Origin: Candidatus Heimdallarchaeota archaeon
GTDB taxonomy: Archaea > Asgardarchaeota > Heimdallarchaeia > JABLTI01
DNA: 64,000 nucleotides
Direction of reading: 5' to 3'
NCBI GenBank assembly: GCA_019058275.1
Contig: JAHLVW010000099.1
Coordinates: 16,321 to 80,320, forward strand
Below, piece by piece: positions 26,416 to 35,841 of the stretch. The position numbers were made by a program, and so were the translations under genes. Position 1 is the first letter of the stretch. Every line of letters begins with the position of its first letter. Below the pieces are notes generated by a model. That model was not told where the DNA came from. It searched no databases and saw nothing but the letters and a program-made list of their open reading frames with translations.

Positions 26416-28959
26416 ATGAGTTCGTTCTTTTTTTTCATGTCATCTGAGGAGTATAAACTATCTAAACGAATTAAAGATCGTTTTTTGAAACATTTACTTG
26501 ATTTTATTGGTCCATTTTATCATAAGAAGAGAATTCCTAGAAATTGGATCCCTATTGGTGGAGTTACCACTCATAAAGATAAAGGTAACAGCGTACTTTT
26601 TACTACTGATAATGGTTTCTTGGAAATCAAAATTATTAACAGTAGAATTTGGAGGATTCGAGCTTCAAAATATACTTTGCCTGAAGAACATACTTCTTGG
26701 GCAACTATCGAACCAGATTTAGGAATCAATTTGAAAATAAAGTTTGAATATGGCAGTTATACAATTAAGGAAAACAAAAACCTCTCAGATAAAGATGACA
26801 TTTTAGTTAAAGTAAGAGAAGTAGACTCTACTATAGTTTTCGAAAAAGTTGATGGCACCATCATTAATTTTGAAACTAAACCAATCTCTTGGAGCACCAA
26901 AAACGATTGGAGCTCATGCCAGAAAGTTACCAGTGTTGAAGAAAAATATGTTGGTTTTGGTGAGAAAACTGGTGAATTGGTTAAAAATGGAAGAAAGATG
27001 GTTTTCTGGAACACGGATCCCTCTTGTTTTGGTTATAAAGAAGAACCTCTTTATCAAAGTGATCCCATTCAGATATCTGTTCGTGAAGATGGTTCTGCTT
27101 ATGGGATATTCTATGATAATGAACATTATTCAGTTATCAAACCAAGCAAAAAGGGAGATAAAATTGATTATTATACTGAAAGTGGTCCGATTTGTTATTA
27201 CATTATTACTGGACCTACTTTGAAAGATGTTTCCAAACAAATCTCAGCAATTAATGGTAAAATTCCCTTACCACCAAGATGGGTGCTTGGTCATCATCAA
27301 TCTCGTTGGAGTTATTATTCTGAAGAAAAAGTTCGTTCAATTGCTAAAAAATTCAGAGAACGAAATATCCCATGTGATTGCATTCATTTAGATATTGATT
27401 ACATGAAAGGATACCGAAGTTTTACTTGGGATCATTCTCGTTTCCCAGATCCTAAAGGACTGATTAATGATTTACAAAGGGATGGTTTTAAAGTTATTAC
27501 AATGATTGACCCAGGTTTAAAAATAGACTCTAATTGGGATATTTATAATGAGTGTATTAATCAAAATCTTCATTGCAAACTTCCAGATGAGAGTCCATAT
27601 ATTGGAAGGGTATGGCCCGGTGACTGTATTTTTCCTGATTTTACAAATCCTCTAACACGAGAGTGGTGGGGAAACAAGTTCAAACTATTAACAGATGTTG
27701 ATGTCGATGCTATTTGGCTTGATATGGCTGAACCATCTATATTTGATCTTCGTAGAACTTTTCCGGATGATGTTCTTCATGATATGAATGGAAGAGAAGG
27801 GAATCATCGTGATGCTCACAATATTTATGGTCAAGCTTTTGCTATGGCTACTCGAGATGGTTTAGAGAAGATAAGAGCAAATAAGCGAAATTTCATTTTT
27901 GTTCGTAGTAGTTATGCTGGTATCCAACGATATGCAGCTAGTTGGACTGGTGATAACTTTAGTCATTTTATAAGTCTCAAGCAATCTCTTTCTATGGTTT
28001 TGAACATGGGACTTGTTGGTCAAACAATGGTAACAGTTGATGTAGGTGGATTCGTATTTAATTGCTACCCAGAATTGCTTATTCGTTGGTATCAATTAGG
28101 GATTTTTTACCCATTTATAAGAAATCACTCAGCAGATCATACAATTCCTCAAGAACCTTTTGCTTTTGATAAGAAAACCGAGGATATAATAAGAAAATAT
28201 ATCGAATTGCGATACCAATTGCTTCCTTATTTCTATTATCACATGTGGGAAGCAGCTCAGTTTGGATTACCAATAATGAGACCACTCTTTATGGAATTTC
28301 CAAAAGATGTTGAAACCTATAACAAGAAATGGCATAATACTCAATTTATTGCTGGTGAGAAAATCCTAATTGCTCCAGTTTTAGAAGAAATCAAAAAGAA
28401 TGAGACCTCTGTTAAGCGAGAAATCTATCTCCCTCAAAGTGATTGGGTTAATTTCTGGACAAAAGAACCCATTAAGGGGGGGCAAATAATTGAAGTTGAT
28501 GTTAGTCTAGAAGATTTACCAATTTTTGTAAAAGCTGGCAGTGCAATACCTATTGGTCCTATAGTTCCTCATGTTGAGAAAACATCTGAACATCCTCAAA
28601 TTGTTGAGATATATCCAGGTGAGGATATTCATGGAAAGGCATATTTCGATGATGGAGAATCTAAGGATTTCGAGCTTGGTGAATATAACCATCTAACTAT
28701 TAGTGGAACAGATAACGGGAAAATAATTCAGCTTGACATTTCTTCGGATGGTTCTCGAGATGATCTTCCAACTACAAACAATACTATGATTATAAAATTC
28801 TTTAAGAAACAACCACCAAAATCTGTTAAAGTGAATGACAAAACCTACTCAAATGATAGCTTATCATCTAGTAGTTATTGGGAACATAAAGAAGAAGGTG
28901 TGCTGTCAATCATAATTAAGAAACCTGAATTTCCACTAGCAGTTGAAATAATCTGTTAA
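26416..28959 (+). CDS. Glycoside hydrolase family 31 alpha-glucosidase
   Basis: Retaining GH31 enzyme of 847 aa with the family's N-terminal beta-sandwich (to about 250), TIM barrel (about 275-640) and C-terminal beta domains. The nucleophile is Asp436 in IWLDMAEPS and the acid/base is Asp513 in SWTGDNFSHF. HLDIDYM and the barrel-strand phrases PLPPRWVLGHHQSRWSYYS are also typical. No signal peptide, so intracellular. It likely releases glucose from alpha-linked oligosaccharides. Start could also be ATG 26437. Confidence 0.92.
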   Translation: MSSFFFFMSSEEYKLSKRIKDRFLKHLLDFIGPFYHKKRIPRNWIPIGGVTTHKDKGNSVLFTTDNGFLEIKIINSRIWRIRASKYTLPEEHTSWATIEPDLGINLKIKFEYGSYTIKENKNLSDKDDILVKVREVDSTIVFEKVDGTIINFETKPISWSTKNDWSSCQKVTSVEEKYVGFGEKTGELVKNGRKMVFWNTDPSCFGYKEEPLYQSDPIQISVREDGSAYGIFYDNEHYSVIKPSKKGDKIDYYTESGPICYYIITGPTLKDVSKQISAINGKIPLPPRWVLGHHQSRWSYYSEEKVRSIAKKFRERNIPCDCIHLDIDYMKGYRSFTWDHSRFPDPKGLINDLQRDGFKVITMIDPGLKIDSNWDIYNECINQNLHCKLPDESPYIGRVWPGDCIFPDFTNPLTREWWGNKFKLLTDVDVDAIWLDMAEPSIFDLRRTFPDDVLHDMNGREGNHRDAHNIYGQAFAMATRDGLEKIRANKRNFIFVRSSYAGIQRYAASWTGDNFSHFISLKQSLSMVLNMGLVGQTMVTVDVGGFVFNCYPELLIRWYQLGIFYPFIRNHSADHTIPQEPFAFDKKTEDIIRKYIELRYQLLPYFYYHMWEAAQFGLPIMRPLFMEFPKDVETYNKKWHNTQFIAGEKILIAPVLEEIKKNETSVKREIYLPQSDWVNFWTKEPIKGGQIIEVDVSLEDLPIFVKAGSAIPIGPIVPHVEKTSEHPQIVEIYPGEDIHGKAYFDDGESKDFELGEYNHLTISGTDNGKIIQLDISSDGSRDDLPTTNNTMIIKFFKKQPPKSVKVNDKTYSNDSLSSSSYWEHKEEGVLSIIIKKPEFPLAVEIIC

Positions 28960-28964
28960 AGATG

Positions 28965-30014
28965 TTAAGAATTATTATCATCACTTAATCCTGGAAAGTA
29001 GTATTTGATCCCAGTTGAATAACTTGCATCTTTGATTGCACAACCAGCTTTAACGAATTTATCTAGTTCTTCTGTTGCTTTTTCCACAGGCCAATTAGTA
29101 TTCATCATTAGCTCTTCAATTGTTAGAAATCCTTTAGCATTAGCTAAACGCAGTATTATAGATGCTTCACTTTCTGATGGTTTGAATTGAACCCAGTATA
29201 ATCCCTCTTGATCTTGAGTCAAAATAAGCAAACCATTTTCGTCCAAAAGCTCAACAGCTTTTATTATATCTTTCAAAGTAGCTCGTACTCGTGGAAAATC
29301 ATCTTTTAATTTTGAAAAAATAGCTCTAATAGCTATTGGTTTATCAGATGAATCATCACCAAAAGACATGGCGATTTTTAGGATAATATTACCCAGTTGA
29401 TCATAATACTTGCTTTTGCCAACAAGTTTGGGTTTTTCTAGTTTGAGTATTCCTTTTAGTGCACCTGCTCTTTCAACGAATTCCAATTCATCATTAAATC
29501 TATTCAACAACTGAGAAGCAATGTCTTCTGATGATTGAATATTAGTTTTTATATGCTCTTTGCTCGAGAATAATTCATCAATTGTTTGTATGTTTTCAAT
29601 AATCTTCTTTGCTTGATCTTTTAGTTTCTCAACTTCACTAAAAACAACCAAGGAATCAATTTCCTTGATATCTTCTTTAAGATCCCAACATCGACTGAAG
29701 ATTATGAAATCAAAAAGTAAAGAGTTATTTGTAACAATCTTCTGAGTTTTTTCCGAAGTTCCTGGTCTAAACCTTAATTCTTGACTTCTAGCTCTATCAA
29801 TTAGCGAATCTATTCTGGCTTTAATTTGAGGAATAATTCTTTTTGCTCCCTCTAAGAATTTACTAGATTCTTCGGTATTAATAATTAATTTTCTACTGTC
29901 AAATAATAAGAAAGTTAATGCTTGATTTAATTTACTTTCATAGATTTTCAATTTGTGTAAATCTTTAGGTGTATCTATTAAATCCTGTAATGCATATAAC
30001 TTCTCATCATTCAT
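28965..30014 (-). CDS. EAP30/Vps22-36-like protein (ESCRT-II), putative
   Basis: N-terminal ~190 residues are helical and unassigned. The C-terminal half looks like two consecutive winged helices (about 204-280 and 281-343). The second reads ANAKGFLTIEEL...WPVEKATEELDKFVKAG...KYYFPGL, closely parallel in layout to the last winged helix of eukaryotic SNF8/Vps22, where W-E-x-x-R-A-x-x-x-L-x-x-L-x-x-x-G-x-x...Y-W-L-P-x-L is conserved. ESCRT-II would bridge membrane cargo to ESCRT-III. No Vps25, SNF7 or Vps4 gene lies in the window, so the call rests on one domain by eye. Another tandem winged-helix protein is possible. Confidence 0.55.
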   Translation of the reverse strand: MNDEKLYALQDLIDTPKDLHKLKIYESKLNQALTFLLFDSRKLIINTEESSKFLEGAKRIIPQIKARIDSLIDRARSQELRFRPGTSEKTQKIVTNNSLLFDFIIFSRCWDLKEDIKEIDSLVVFSEVEKLKDQAKKIIENIQTIDELFSSKEHIKTNIQSSEDIASQLLNRFNDELEFVERAGALKGILKLEKPKLVGKSKYYDQLGNIILKIAMSFGDDSSDKPIAIRAIFSKLKDDFPRVRATLKDIIKAVELLDENGLLILTQDQEGLYWVQFKPSESEASIILRLANAKGFLTIEELMMNTNWPVEKATEELDKFVKAGCAIKDASYSTGIKYYFPGLSDDNNS

Positions 30015-30120
30015 GCTAATTACCCAAGAATTAAGTTAATTATATGGAATTGTTAATTTGTACATTAAAAATATATTGAAATAAGATATTTAGATTATCT
30101 CCCAATAACAGTTTTAAATA

Positions 30121-30390
30121 ATGGTTATGAGTAATATTTGTCTGTTTATGGAGAAGAACACGTTGTCAATAATAAGAAGATTATTGAAAAACAAAGCAGC
30201 TAAAAGTAAGAAATCAATTATCTCAGGAACAGTTGGCACTGTAATTGCTATTGCAATTTTTGCGGTCTTTTTAAGTGATTGGGGAGCAGCCTTTGGAGTC
30301 ATTCTTAGTTCTATCGTATTAACAGCGATAGCTGTTGGTGTTTATTTCTGGTTACGTGCAATCAATGAACTTCCTGATGTGCTCAGCTAA
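30121..30390 (+). CDS. Small two-TM membrane protein
   Basis: Up to 89 residues: a basic, Lys-rich N-terminal part (IIRRLLKNKAAKSKKS) followed by two TM helices (about 34-53 and 58-78) and a short tail. No family recognised. The start may be ATG 30148 (MEKNTL) rather than 30121 or ATG 30127. Divergent from the EAP30-like gene with about 100 bp between. Confidence 0.6.
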   Translation: MVMSNICLFMEKNTLSIIRRLLKNKAAKSKKSIISGTVGTVIAIAIFAVFLSDWGAAFGVILSSIVLTAIAVGVYFWLRAINELPDVLS

Positions 30391-30473
30391 TGATTTTGAA
30401 ATGATAAATAGTATTAGTATAATCGCTTAGATATTTTTTAAAACAAATAATTAAATAAATAAAGAACTGTTAT

Positions 30474-30587
30474 ATGAGAACTTTAAAGGATTATGTTAAA
30501 CAAAACAGTCAAAACTTCAACAAATTAGTTGAATTAATGAAAAACGATTGTAAGAATACCTTTATAATACAAAAAAAGAATAGTTAA
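30474..30587 (+). CDS. Possible 37-residue peptide
   Basis: ATG-initiated frame encoding a basic, helical 37-mer (MRTLKDYVKQ...). It is placed just before two strong hairpins at 30591-30682, which suggests a short rightward transcript. Coding is not demonstrated; the hairpins may instead belong to a small RNA. Confidence 0.3.
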   Translation: MRTLKDYVKQNSQNFNKLVELMKNDCKNTFIIQKKNS

Positions 30588-30590
30588 TTA

Positions 30591-30682
30591 GCGTGCTTAA
30601 TGCCATTTGGCACGCCATTTTGAATATTGACTATCTCCTGTTTCGACGCGGGACTTTTCGATTGGAAAGTTCCCGCGTTTTT
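30591..30682 (+). terminator. Two hairpins ending a short rightward transcript
   Basis: The first stem is GCGTGC (30591-30596) with GCACGC (30610-30615). The second is much stronger: ACGCGGGACTTT (30646-30657) pairs with AAAGTTCCCGCGT (30666-30678) with one bulge and an 8-nt loop, then TTTTTG. The T run is only on the plus strand, so it would end a rightward RNA inside the otherwise gene-poor 30391-30742 gap. Confidence 0.55.
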
Positions 30683-30742
30683 GATTTCGAAGGTTAAATT
30701 AATTTGAGTTTAGTGAAGAAAAAGAGATAATTTGTTAGAAAG

Positions 30743-32075
30743 TTATTTCTTACGTTTTCTAACAAGCAATATAATTATAATAAAACTCAGAAACGATGGA
30801 ATAACAAAAATGACATTAAAACCAGTTTTTCCAGTAGGCTCAGGTTCAGATATTATAGAACTAATATTCTCTGATGGATTAATTGCTAGATCAGGACAAT
30901 CATATGTTGCCATATATAGTAGTCCAGGATATACTATATTTTGACAATTACTAATAACTCCATTAGCATGTGGATTAAAACCATCCCAAAGATAAGTCCA
31001 ATCATCTCCATGGAATGTTTCAAGAGTAACTGAAACGATTCCTCTAGCACTATATATCCAATCTCCCCATTCTCCTGCACATGGATACAAATACTCATGA
31101 GTAAAACCTGTGAGCAAGGCTAATTCATTGCCTAGATCATCATAAATCTCTTCATCTGGACAAGAGTATGAAGAATCATAAGACCAAGGAGTTATTATTA
31201 ACTCAACGCCTGAATGCAATGATACTGCTGCTTGGAAATAATGCTGTCTTACAAAATTAGCTAATGCTAGAGTTTCAGGTTCAGAAAAAGGTTCTTCTCC
31301 TCGATATGTATCATGAGTAACATTATCACTATTACCAAATGGATAATCCCATTGGTATGCATAGTTTCTGTTTAAATCCACTCCTCCAGGTTTATCTTCT
31401 GCTATTGTTTCATCTGGATCGTCAAAATCAACACCAGTAATAATCTCATTTTCATCTTCAATTCCATCACCATCTTCATCAATAGGATGATAGTTTTTCC
31501 TCATTTCAGGCCATAGATGAAGAATATCTAATGAATCAATGTTCAATGAAGGTACAACATAAATGGTTCTTTCATTGAGCATTTCCTGAATCTCTTCATC
31601 ACCATTAGTAAAATCATAAACTATTTTGTCAATAAAATAAAGAGCATTTTCTATTGTAATAGATTCTCTTGCATGATGATGTGCAACTAAGAAAAATTCT
31701 TTTTTGAATTTTTCAGATGTTTCGTTAGTGATTATCACTAATGATATATTATTTCCTTGATAACTAGTTCCAATGTCTGATATATCAACTAAACCCGGGA
31801 AATTTGTTTCTAATGAGTTAAGTTTGCTAACAAGTTCAGTTCTATTATGGTAAGGTCCTAAGCTATTACCCCAATTTGCTATATCATTTCCTGGTAAATC
31901 TCCAGGGCTGCCTTCGAATTCATCCCAAATCCAGATATAATCTGAATTCGCTAGAGTAATTTCATAACTTAGATTTCCTTCTTTTGAGCTTAAATACAAA
32001 AGGTAAACTAGTAAGTAATGAACAATAGAAAATAATGATCATGCTAAATGTAAAGAATGTTCTTTTAGTTAACAT
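30743..32075 (-). CDS. Secreted M14 zinc carboxypeptidase, frameshift after the signal peptide
   Basis: The main frame (30743-31999) is a metallocarboxypeptidase. HARE supplies His and Glu zinc ligands, LNRNY follows VDLNRN, SLHSGVE supplies the third ligand, and SVTLETFHG carries the catalytic Glu. A C-terminal TM helix and basic tail (LLVRKRKK) anchor it. The frame itself opens at an unlikely TTG and lacks a signal peptide. A clear one, from ATG 32075 (MLTKRTFFTFSMIIIFYCSLL), sits in the adjacent frame. Removing one base from the A4 run at 31998-32001 joins them. It probably trims extracellular peptides. Confidence 0.85.
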
Positions 32076-32152
32076 TTTCTTCTTATAATAAAGGAATTAG
32101 TGAGTACAAAAAACCTTAGTAAACTTTAGGATAAATCTTCATAAATGGCAAA

Positions 32153-32698
32153 TTGATAATACTATCTGGAGTTTTTTGTTTGATAGATGTAGAAATTAAA
32201 GTTAGGTATGAGCACCATACTCGAGTAAAAAAGATACTTGAAAAAAAAGGAGCGATATTCGGGGGAGTTGATAATCAAATTGATATTTATTTCAAATCAC
32301 CCACAGGTCGTTTGAAATTAAGGAAGGGGAATATCGAAAATGCTCTCGTTTTTTATTCTCGAGATAATATTAAAGGGATTAAACCAAGTGAGTATTATCT
32401 ATACAAATCTCAAGAACCTGAAATGCTTGAAGAGATATTGAAAATGGCTTTGGGAGAACTTGTTACAGTTGAGAAAAAGCGAGAGATGTACTTTATTGAT
32501 AATGTCAAATTCAATTTAGATGAAGTAAAAGATTTAGGAAAATTCATAGAAATCGAAGCGATTGGAACTGACTCGAATGAAATTGATAAACTAGATCATG
32601 TTGTTAGAGAATATGTTAAGCTTTTTGATATACAGGAAAAGGATATTCAAAGTCATTCTTACAGTGATTTAATGTTAGAGAAATTGAAAAAGAACTAG
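32153..32698 (+). CDS. CYTH-domain protein (CyaB/thiamine-triphosphatase-like)
   Basis: CYTH tunnel-fold enzyme acting on triphosphate compounds. The N-terminal strand has D-x-E-x-K-x-R (DVEIKVRY), followed by RLKLRKGN and later EIEAIG with acidic and basic tunnel residues. Members act as adenylate cyclases or tripolyphosphate/thiamine-triphosphate hydrolases; the substrate here is not decidable. The opening frame begins at TTG 32153, but a TTG at 32180 directly before IDVEIK is a better fit to the family start. Confidence 0.85.
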   Translation: MIILSGVFCLIDVEIKVRYEHHTRVKKILEKKGAIFGGVDNQIDIYFKSPTGRLKLRKGNIENALVFYSRDNIKGIKPSEYYLYKSQEPEMLEEILKMALGELVTVEKKREMYFIDNVKFNLDEVKDLGKFIEIEAIGTDSNEIDKLDHVVREYVKLFDIQEKDIQSHSYSDLMLEKLKKN

Positions 32699-32722
32699 TT
32701 TCTAAAATTAAAAAAGAAAAAA

Positions 32723-32756
32723 GCCATCTTTCCTCCCCCATAGAAGGAAAGATAGC
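32723..32756. terminator. Bidirectional terminator-like hairpin
   Basis: Arms GCCATCTTTCCT (32723-32734) and AGGAAAGATAGC (32745-32756) pair with one mismatch around a 10-nt loop between two converging stop codons. An A-rich tract precedes it and a pyrimidine-rich tract follows. Confidence 0.6.
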
Positions 32757-32775
32757 TCCTCATATTCCCCTTATA

Positions 32776-35700
32776 CTAATCCTTTTTCTCGACGACGGAT
32801 AGTTTGTCAGGAATTAGTTTTTGTTGACAAATTGGGCAAGTCCCCTTTACTTTTACCCATTCCAACAAATGCTCTTTATGAGCAATATTTTCACAATGAT
32901 AACATTCTAAATATTCAGATCCAAATGAAATTGGTAGTTTGCATACTGAACACAGAATGGTATCGACTCCACAATTCGGACATGCTTCCTGGAAATTTGT
33001 CCTTTCTTCTCCACAAGAGAAACACTTAGTAGTTCTCTTCGATATTCTCTCCATTATAGCTTCTTGATCTACTGGCAGTGACATTTCTGAAGGAGTAACT
33101 CCCAAGCTAATTAGACTGGTAATTTCATTTACAATACAATTTTTGATTTCATCTGGTGCTTCTTGATAAGCTAGTTGTAAATAGTTAAGTGAGGATTGTA
33201 GTTCTTTTGTGTCACGAAAAGCTAAACCAAGCTCTTCGGCAATTATGTACAAGGGTATATCTAATTGTATGTTGTAAATCACCTTTTGCTGCTCTTTCAT
33301 TCCGCTGAGATTATGAAACTCCTTCTGTAAAGCATTAGCTTTTTCTGATCCCTTCATAGTTCCTTTAATATCAATTATCCTCTCCAATGGTTTAATCAAC
33401 CAATCCAAGATATCTATTAGTTCATGGACAGCAATAATCTCGAGAGACTCCTTTGCTTCTTGCCATAGTATCAATCCATCCTCAAATTTAGCTTCATTAA
33501 TCGATTTTTGACCCATTTTAAGCTGATCCCTAGCCTTGAATTTATGGAATTGTTGTGTGTATCTAGGAACATGTTCAGATGCTAGTTTTAACCCTGATTT
33601 CCAATTTCCTTGGCTAATATACTTCTCCAAAAGTGAGCTTAATGCTCTTTTTCTGAGAGCTTTGAATTCCAAATCAGCAGTTCCTTTACCAGCAAAGTAT
33701 CTATCGAGTTTTTGTTCAGTTCTTTTGTACATTTGTAAACCAAACACTATGTAGAGAACCAAGACTAATGCTATTGCAACCCAAAGAGTAACAAAAAGAT
33801 CATTGGAGGTTAAATGGAATTTATTTGTTACTTTATACAGAGTACTAAATTGATACGTTCCTGCTCCAGTTACTAGTGTTATAGTCACTTCTTCTGTATA
33901 CTTGCTCTTTGGTGTAAAACCAATAAATACAATGGATAATTCCTTGGTTGTTGTTGAATCAGAGCTAAAGTTGTAGAAATATGAAACACCTTGATCAATA
34001 TAGGCTGAATAAATATTAACTTTTACTTGTAAATCTCTTGACAATCTGTTATTGAAAGTTAGTTCTATTATATGTGAAATTGAGTCAACTCTTCTTATTG
34101 TAATAGGTGAAGGTTGTAAAACAAGTTCGATTTCAGGTTTAAAATCGACATCAATGATTAATTCATATTTTCTAATAATTCGTGAGTTTTGCAGAACCGT
34201 AAATTCAATTTGCTCATTCTCTATAGTTGTGGTAATTTCATTTACGTTTAAAGTCACATTACCTGGCAATTCTGCAATAGTATAGTTTATGTCTAGGTTG
34301 CTATCAACCTTTGCTTGAATAGTTAAATCACTTCTTGAAACATTATTGCCTACTAAATCTGTTGGTTGAATATACAATTCATTTTCACTATTTTCTAGAA
34401 GTACTTCAGCATTCCCTCTAACATTAAAAGCTAAATGTTGAGCTAAATAGAATTCAATAGAAGGATTATTGAGATTGTTCTTACCAAGACTTGAGCTAAT
34501 TTGTATGTCAAATAGCTTGAGAGTTGTACTTGAAGATATTTGTTTTAGGTCCGATGAATAGGTATCAGTTTGAGCCATGTCATCTCCTACTAAAATCGTA
34601 TATTTGCTCACATCAACATTGAATAAATCATATGAAATGGCTATGATTTCATCTTGACCATCTAAGTCCAGATCCACAACCTGGCCATCCAATGACCAAC
34701 TTGGTGTTTGATTCATAATCGATAACTGTATTGTTCCAAAATTCCCAGAACTGAAGCTTGTAGTTATACAGCTGGGTTCTGTACCTGAAATTGCATATAT
34801 ATAACTGCCAAATAGAACTATTCCATCATTTGCTAGACTTTTTGATTTGTATAATTTCATACCATAAACTCTGAAATCATCTACCCCATAGTTTATCGTT
34901 AATGAATCTATAAAAACAAAGTTTCTGGTAACCCCTTTGTTTATTGTAATTGCTTCCAAATATGACTCAACAGTTGGAACGTTAACACCAGTTATGATGA
35001 AATTTACATCATCTGTTTCTGCAATTGTTTCTACATCTATTACTATATGATCTGTTCCATCCCAATTGAAGCTGGTTGATATTTCATAATCATTTGCAAT
35101 TGAATTATAGGTCAGCTCAATGACAGTATTTTGACTTAAATCAGTACTATTTTTACCAATAACATATAATTCGTAAATATTGTCTTGATCAATATCGAAG
35201 ATATCGAATGCATATGTTTCATTTAGAACTGATGAGGAAATGTTGTAAGAATAAGCTAAAGTTAGGCTAGAACTGGTAACAGTAAAGAAATCTATGAATC
35301 TGTATATTGAATCAAATTCCTTTATTGCTATTAGCATTGGATTTGTATTTGTATTATTGAAGCTAGTTTTTATCACTTTACCGTTAATATAATTGGTTTC
35401 TTTGCTCTGCACATCCTTGTATACCACACTATCATAAGAAGTAGCTGAATAATAATCATCGGTGAATGTGAACAATTGTATGACTCCATGATTATGACCT
35501 GTCCCATTACGAATGCTGCCTAAACTAGCAATGGAACCGGTATATGTGGCGGTAGTATTTATTGTTACTAACTCATTCATAGTATAGGAATTATTGAAAT
35601 CTTGTGAAGAAAATTCAGCATCATTTAGATTGAATTTTGTAAAATTCTCTAATAAGCAGTTGAAATTATTTATCTTTACAGGTTCAGATAAAACAATATC

Positions 35701-35793
35701 ATTACGAGTCATCTTAACTACAACTGCTGAAGTTAATACTGAAATAATTATTGCTGATGAAATGAGTATGAATCCATAGAATTGCTGTTTCAT
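32776..35793 (-). CDS. Transmembrane protein: ectodomain, TM, cytosolic helical solenoid and RING/PHD-like tail
   Basis: A 1005-residue protein with an N-terminal signal/TM helix (7-27). The ectodomain of about 640 residues has FG-GAP-like calcium loops (FDIDQDNIYELYVIG; VDLDLDGQDEIIAIS) and then Ig-like beta sandwiches. A second TM helix (666-687) leads to a cytosolic TPR-like helical region (about 695-905). It ends with a zinc ribbon (C924, C927, C938, C941) and a C4H2C2 finger (C948, C951, C964, C967, H972, H975, C986, C989). The finger has exactly the spacing of the one at 16320-16826. A propeller-solenoid-RING order recalls Vps-C/HOPS-type subunits, but here the membrane separates the parts. 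It looks like a receptor or cargo adaptor. Confidence 0.8.
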   Translation of the reverse strand: MKQQFYGFILISSAIIISVLTSAVVVKMTRNDIVLSEPVKINNFNCLLENFTKFNLNDAEFSSQDFNNSYTMNELVTINTTATYTGSIASLGSIRNGTGHNHGVIQLFTFTDDYYSATSYDSVVYKDVQSKETNYINGKVIKTSFNNTNTNPMLIAIKEFDSIYRFIDFFTVTSSSLTLAYSYNISSSVLNETYAFDIFDIDQDNIYELYVIGKNSTDLSQNTVIELTYNSIANDYEISTSFNWDGTDHIVIDVETIAETDDVNFIITGVNVPTVESYLEAITINKGVTRNFVFIDSLTINYGVDDFRVYGMKLYKSKSLANDGIVLFGSYIYAISGTEPSCITTSFSSGNFGTIQLSIMNQTPSWSLDGQVVDLDLDGQDEIIAISYDLFNVDVSKYTILVGDDMAQTDTYSSDLKQISSSTTLKLFDIQISSSLGKNNLNNPSIEFYLAQHLAFNVRGNAEVLLENSENELYIQPTDLVGNNVSRSDLTIQAKVDSNLDINYTIAELPGNVTLNVNEITTTIENEQIEFTVLQNSRIIRKYELIIDVDFKPEIELVLQPSPITIRRVDSISHIIELTFNNRLSRDLQVKVNIYSAYIDQGVSYFYNFSSDSTTTKELSIVFIGFTPKSKYTEEVTITLVTGAGTYQFSTLYKVTNKFHLTSNDLFVTLWVAIALVLVLYIVFGLQMYKRTEQKLDRYFAGKGTADLEFKALRKRALSSLLEKYISQGNWKSGLKLASEHVPRYTQQFHKFKARDQLKMGQKSINEAKFEDGLILWQEAKESLEIIAVHELIDILDWLIKPLERIIDIKGTMKGSEKANALQKEFHNLSGMKEQQKVIYNIQLDIPLYIIAEELGLAFRDTKELQSSLNYLQLAYQEAPDEIKNCIVNEITSLISLGVTPSEMSLPVDQEAIMERISKRTTKCFSCGEERTNFQEACPNCGVDTILCSVCKLPISFGSEYLECYHCENIAHKEHLLEWVKVKGTCPICQQKLIPDKLSVVEKKD

Positions 35794-35821
35794 TTTGTCA
35801 ACCTCATCGCATAAAAGAAAA

Positions 35822-35841
35822 AGGAAGCTACTTAGCTTCCT
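35822..35841 (-). terminator. Terminator hairpin of the vWA gene
   Basis: On the minus strand, AGGAAGCTA and TAGCTTCCT form a perfect 9-bp stem with a 2-nt loop, overlapping the TAG stop of the vWA gene and followed by TTTTTCTTTT. Good fit to a T-rich intrinsic-type terminator, with the start of the next leftward gene about 28 bp beyond. Confidence 0.65.

Noticed and set aside
32776..35793. Direct assignment as a Vps11/Vps18 orthologue
   Set aside because: The beta-rich part is extracellular with Ig-like sandwiches and a TM helix intervenes, so only the modular resemblance is kept as a finding.
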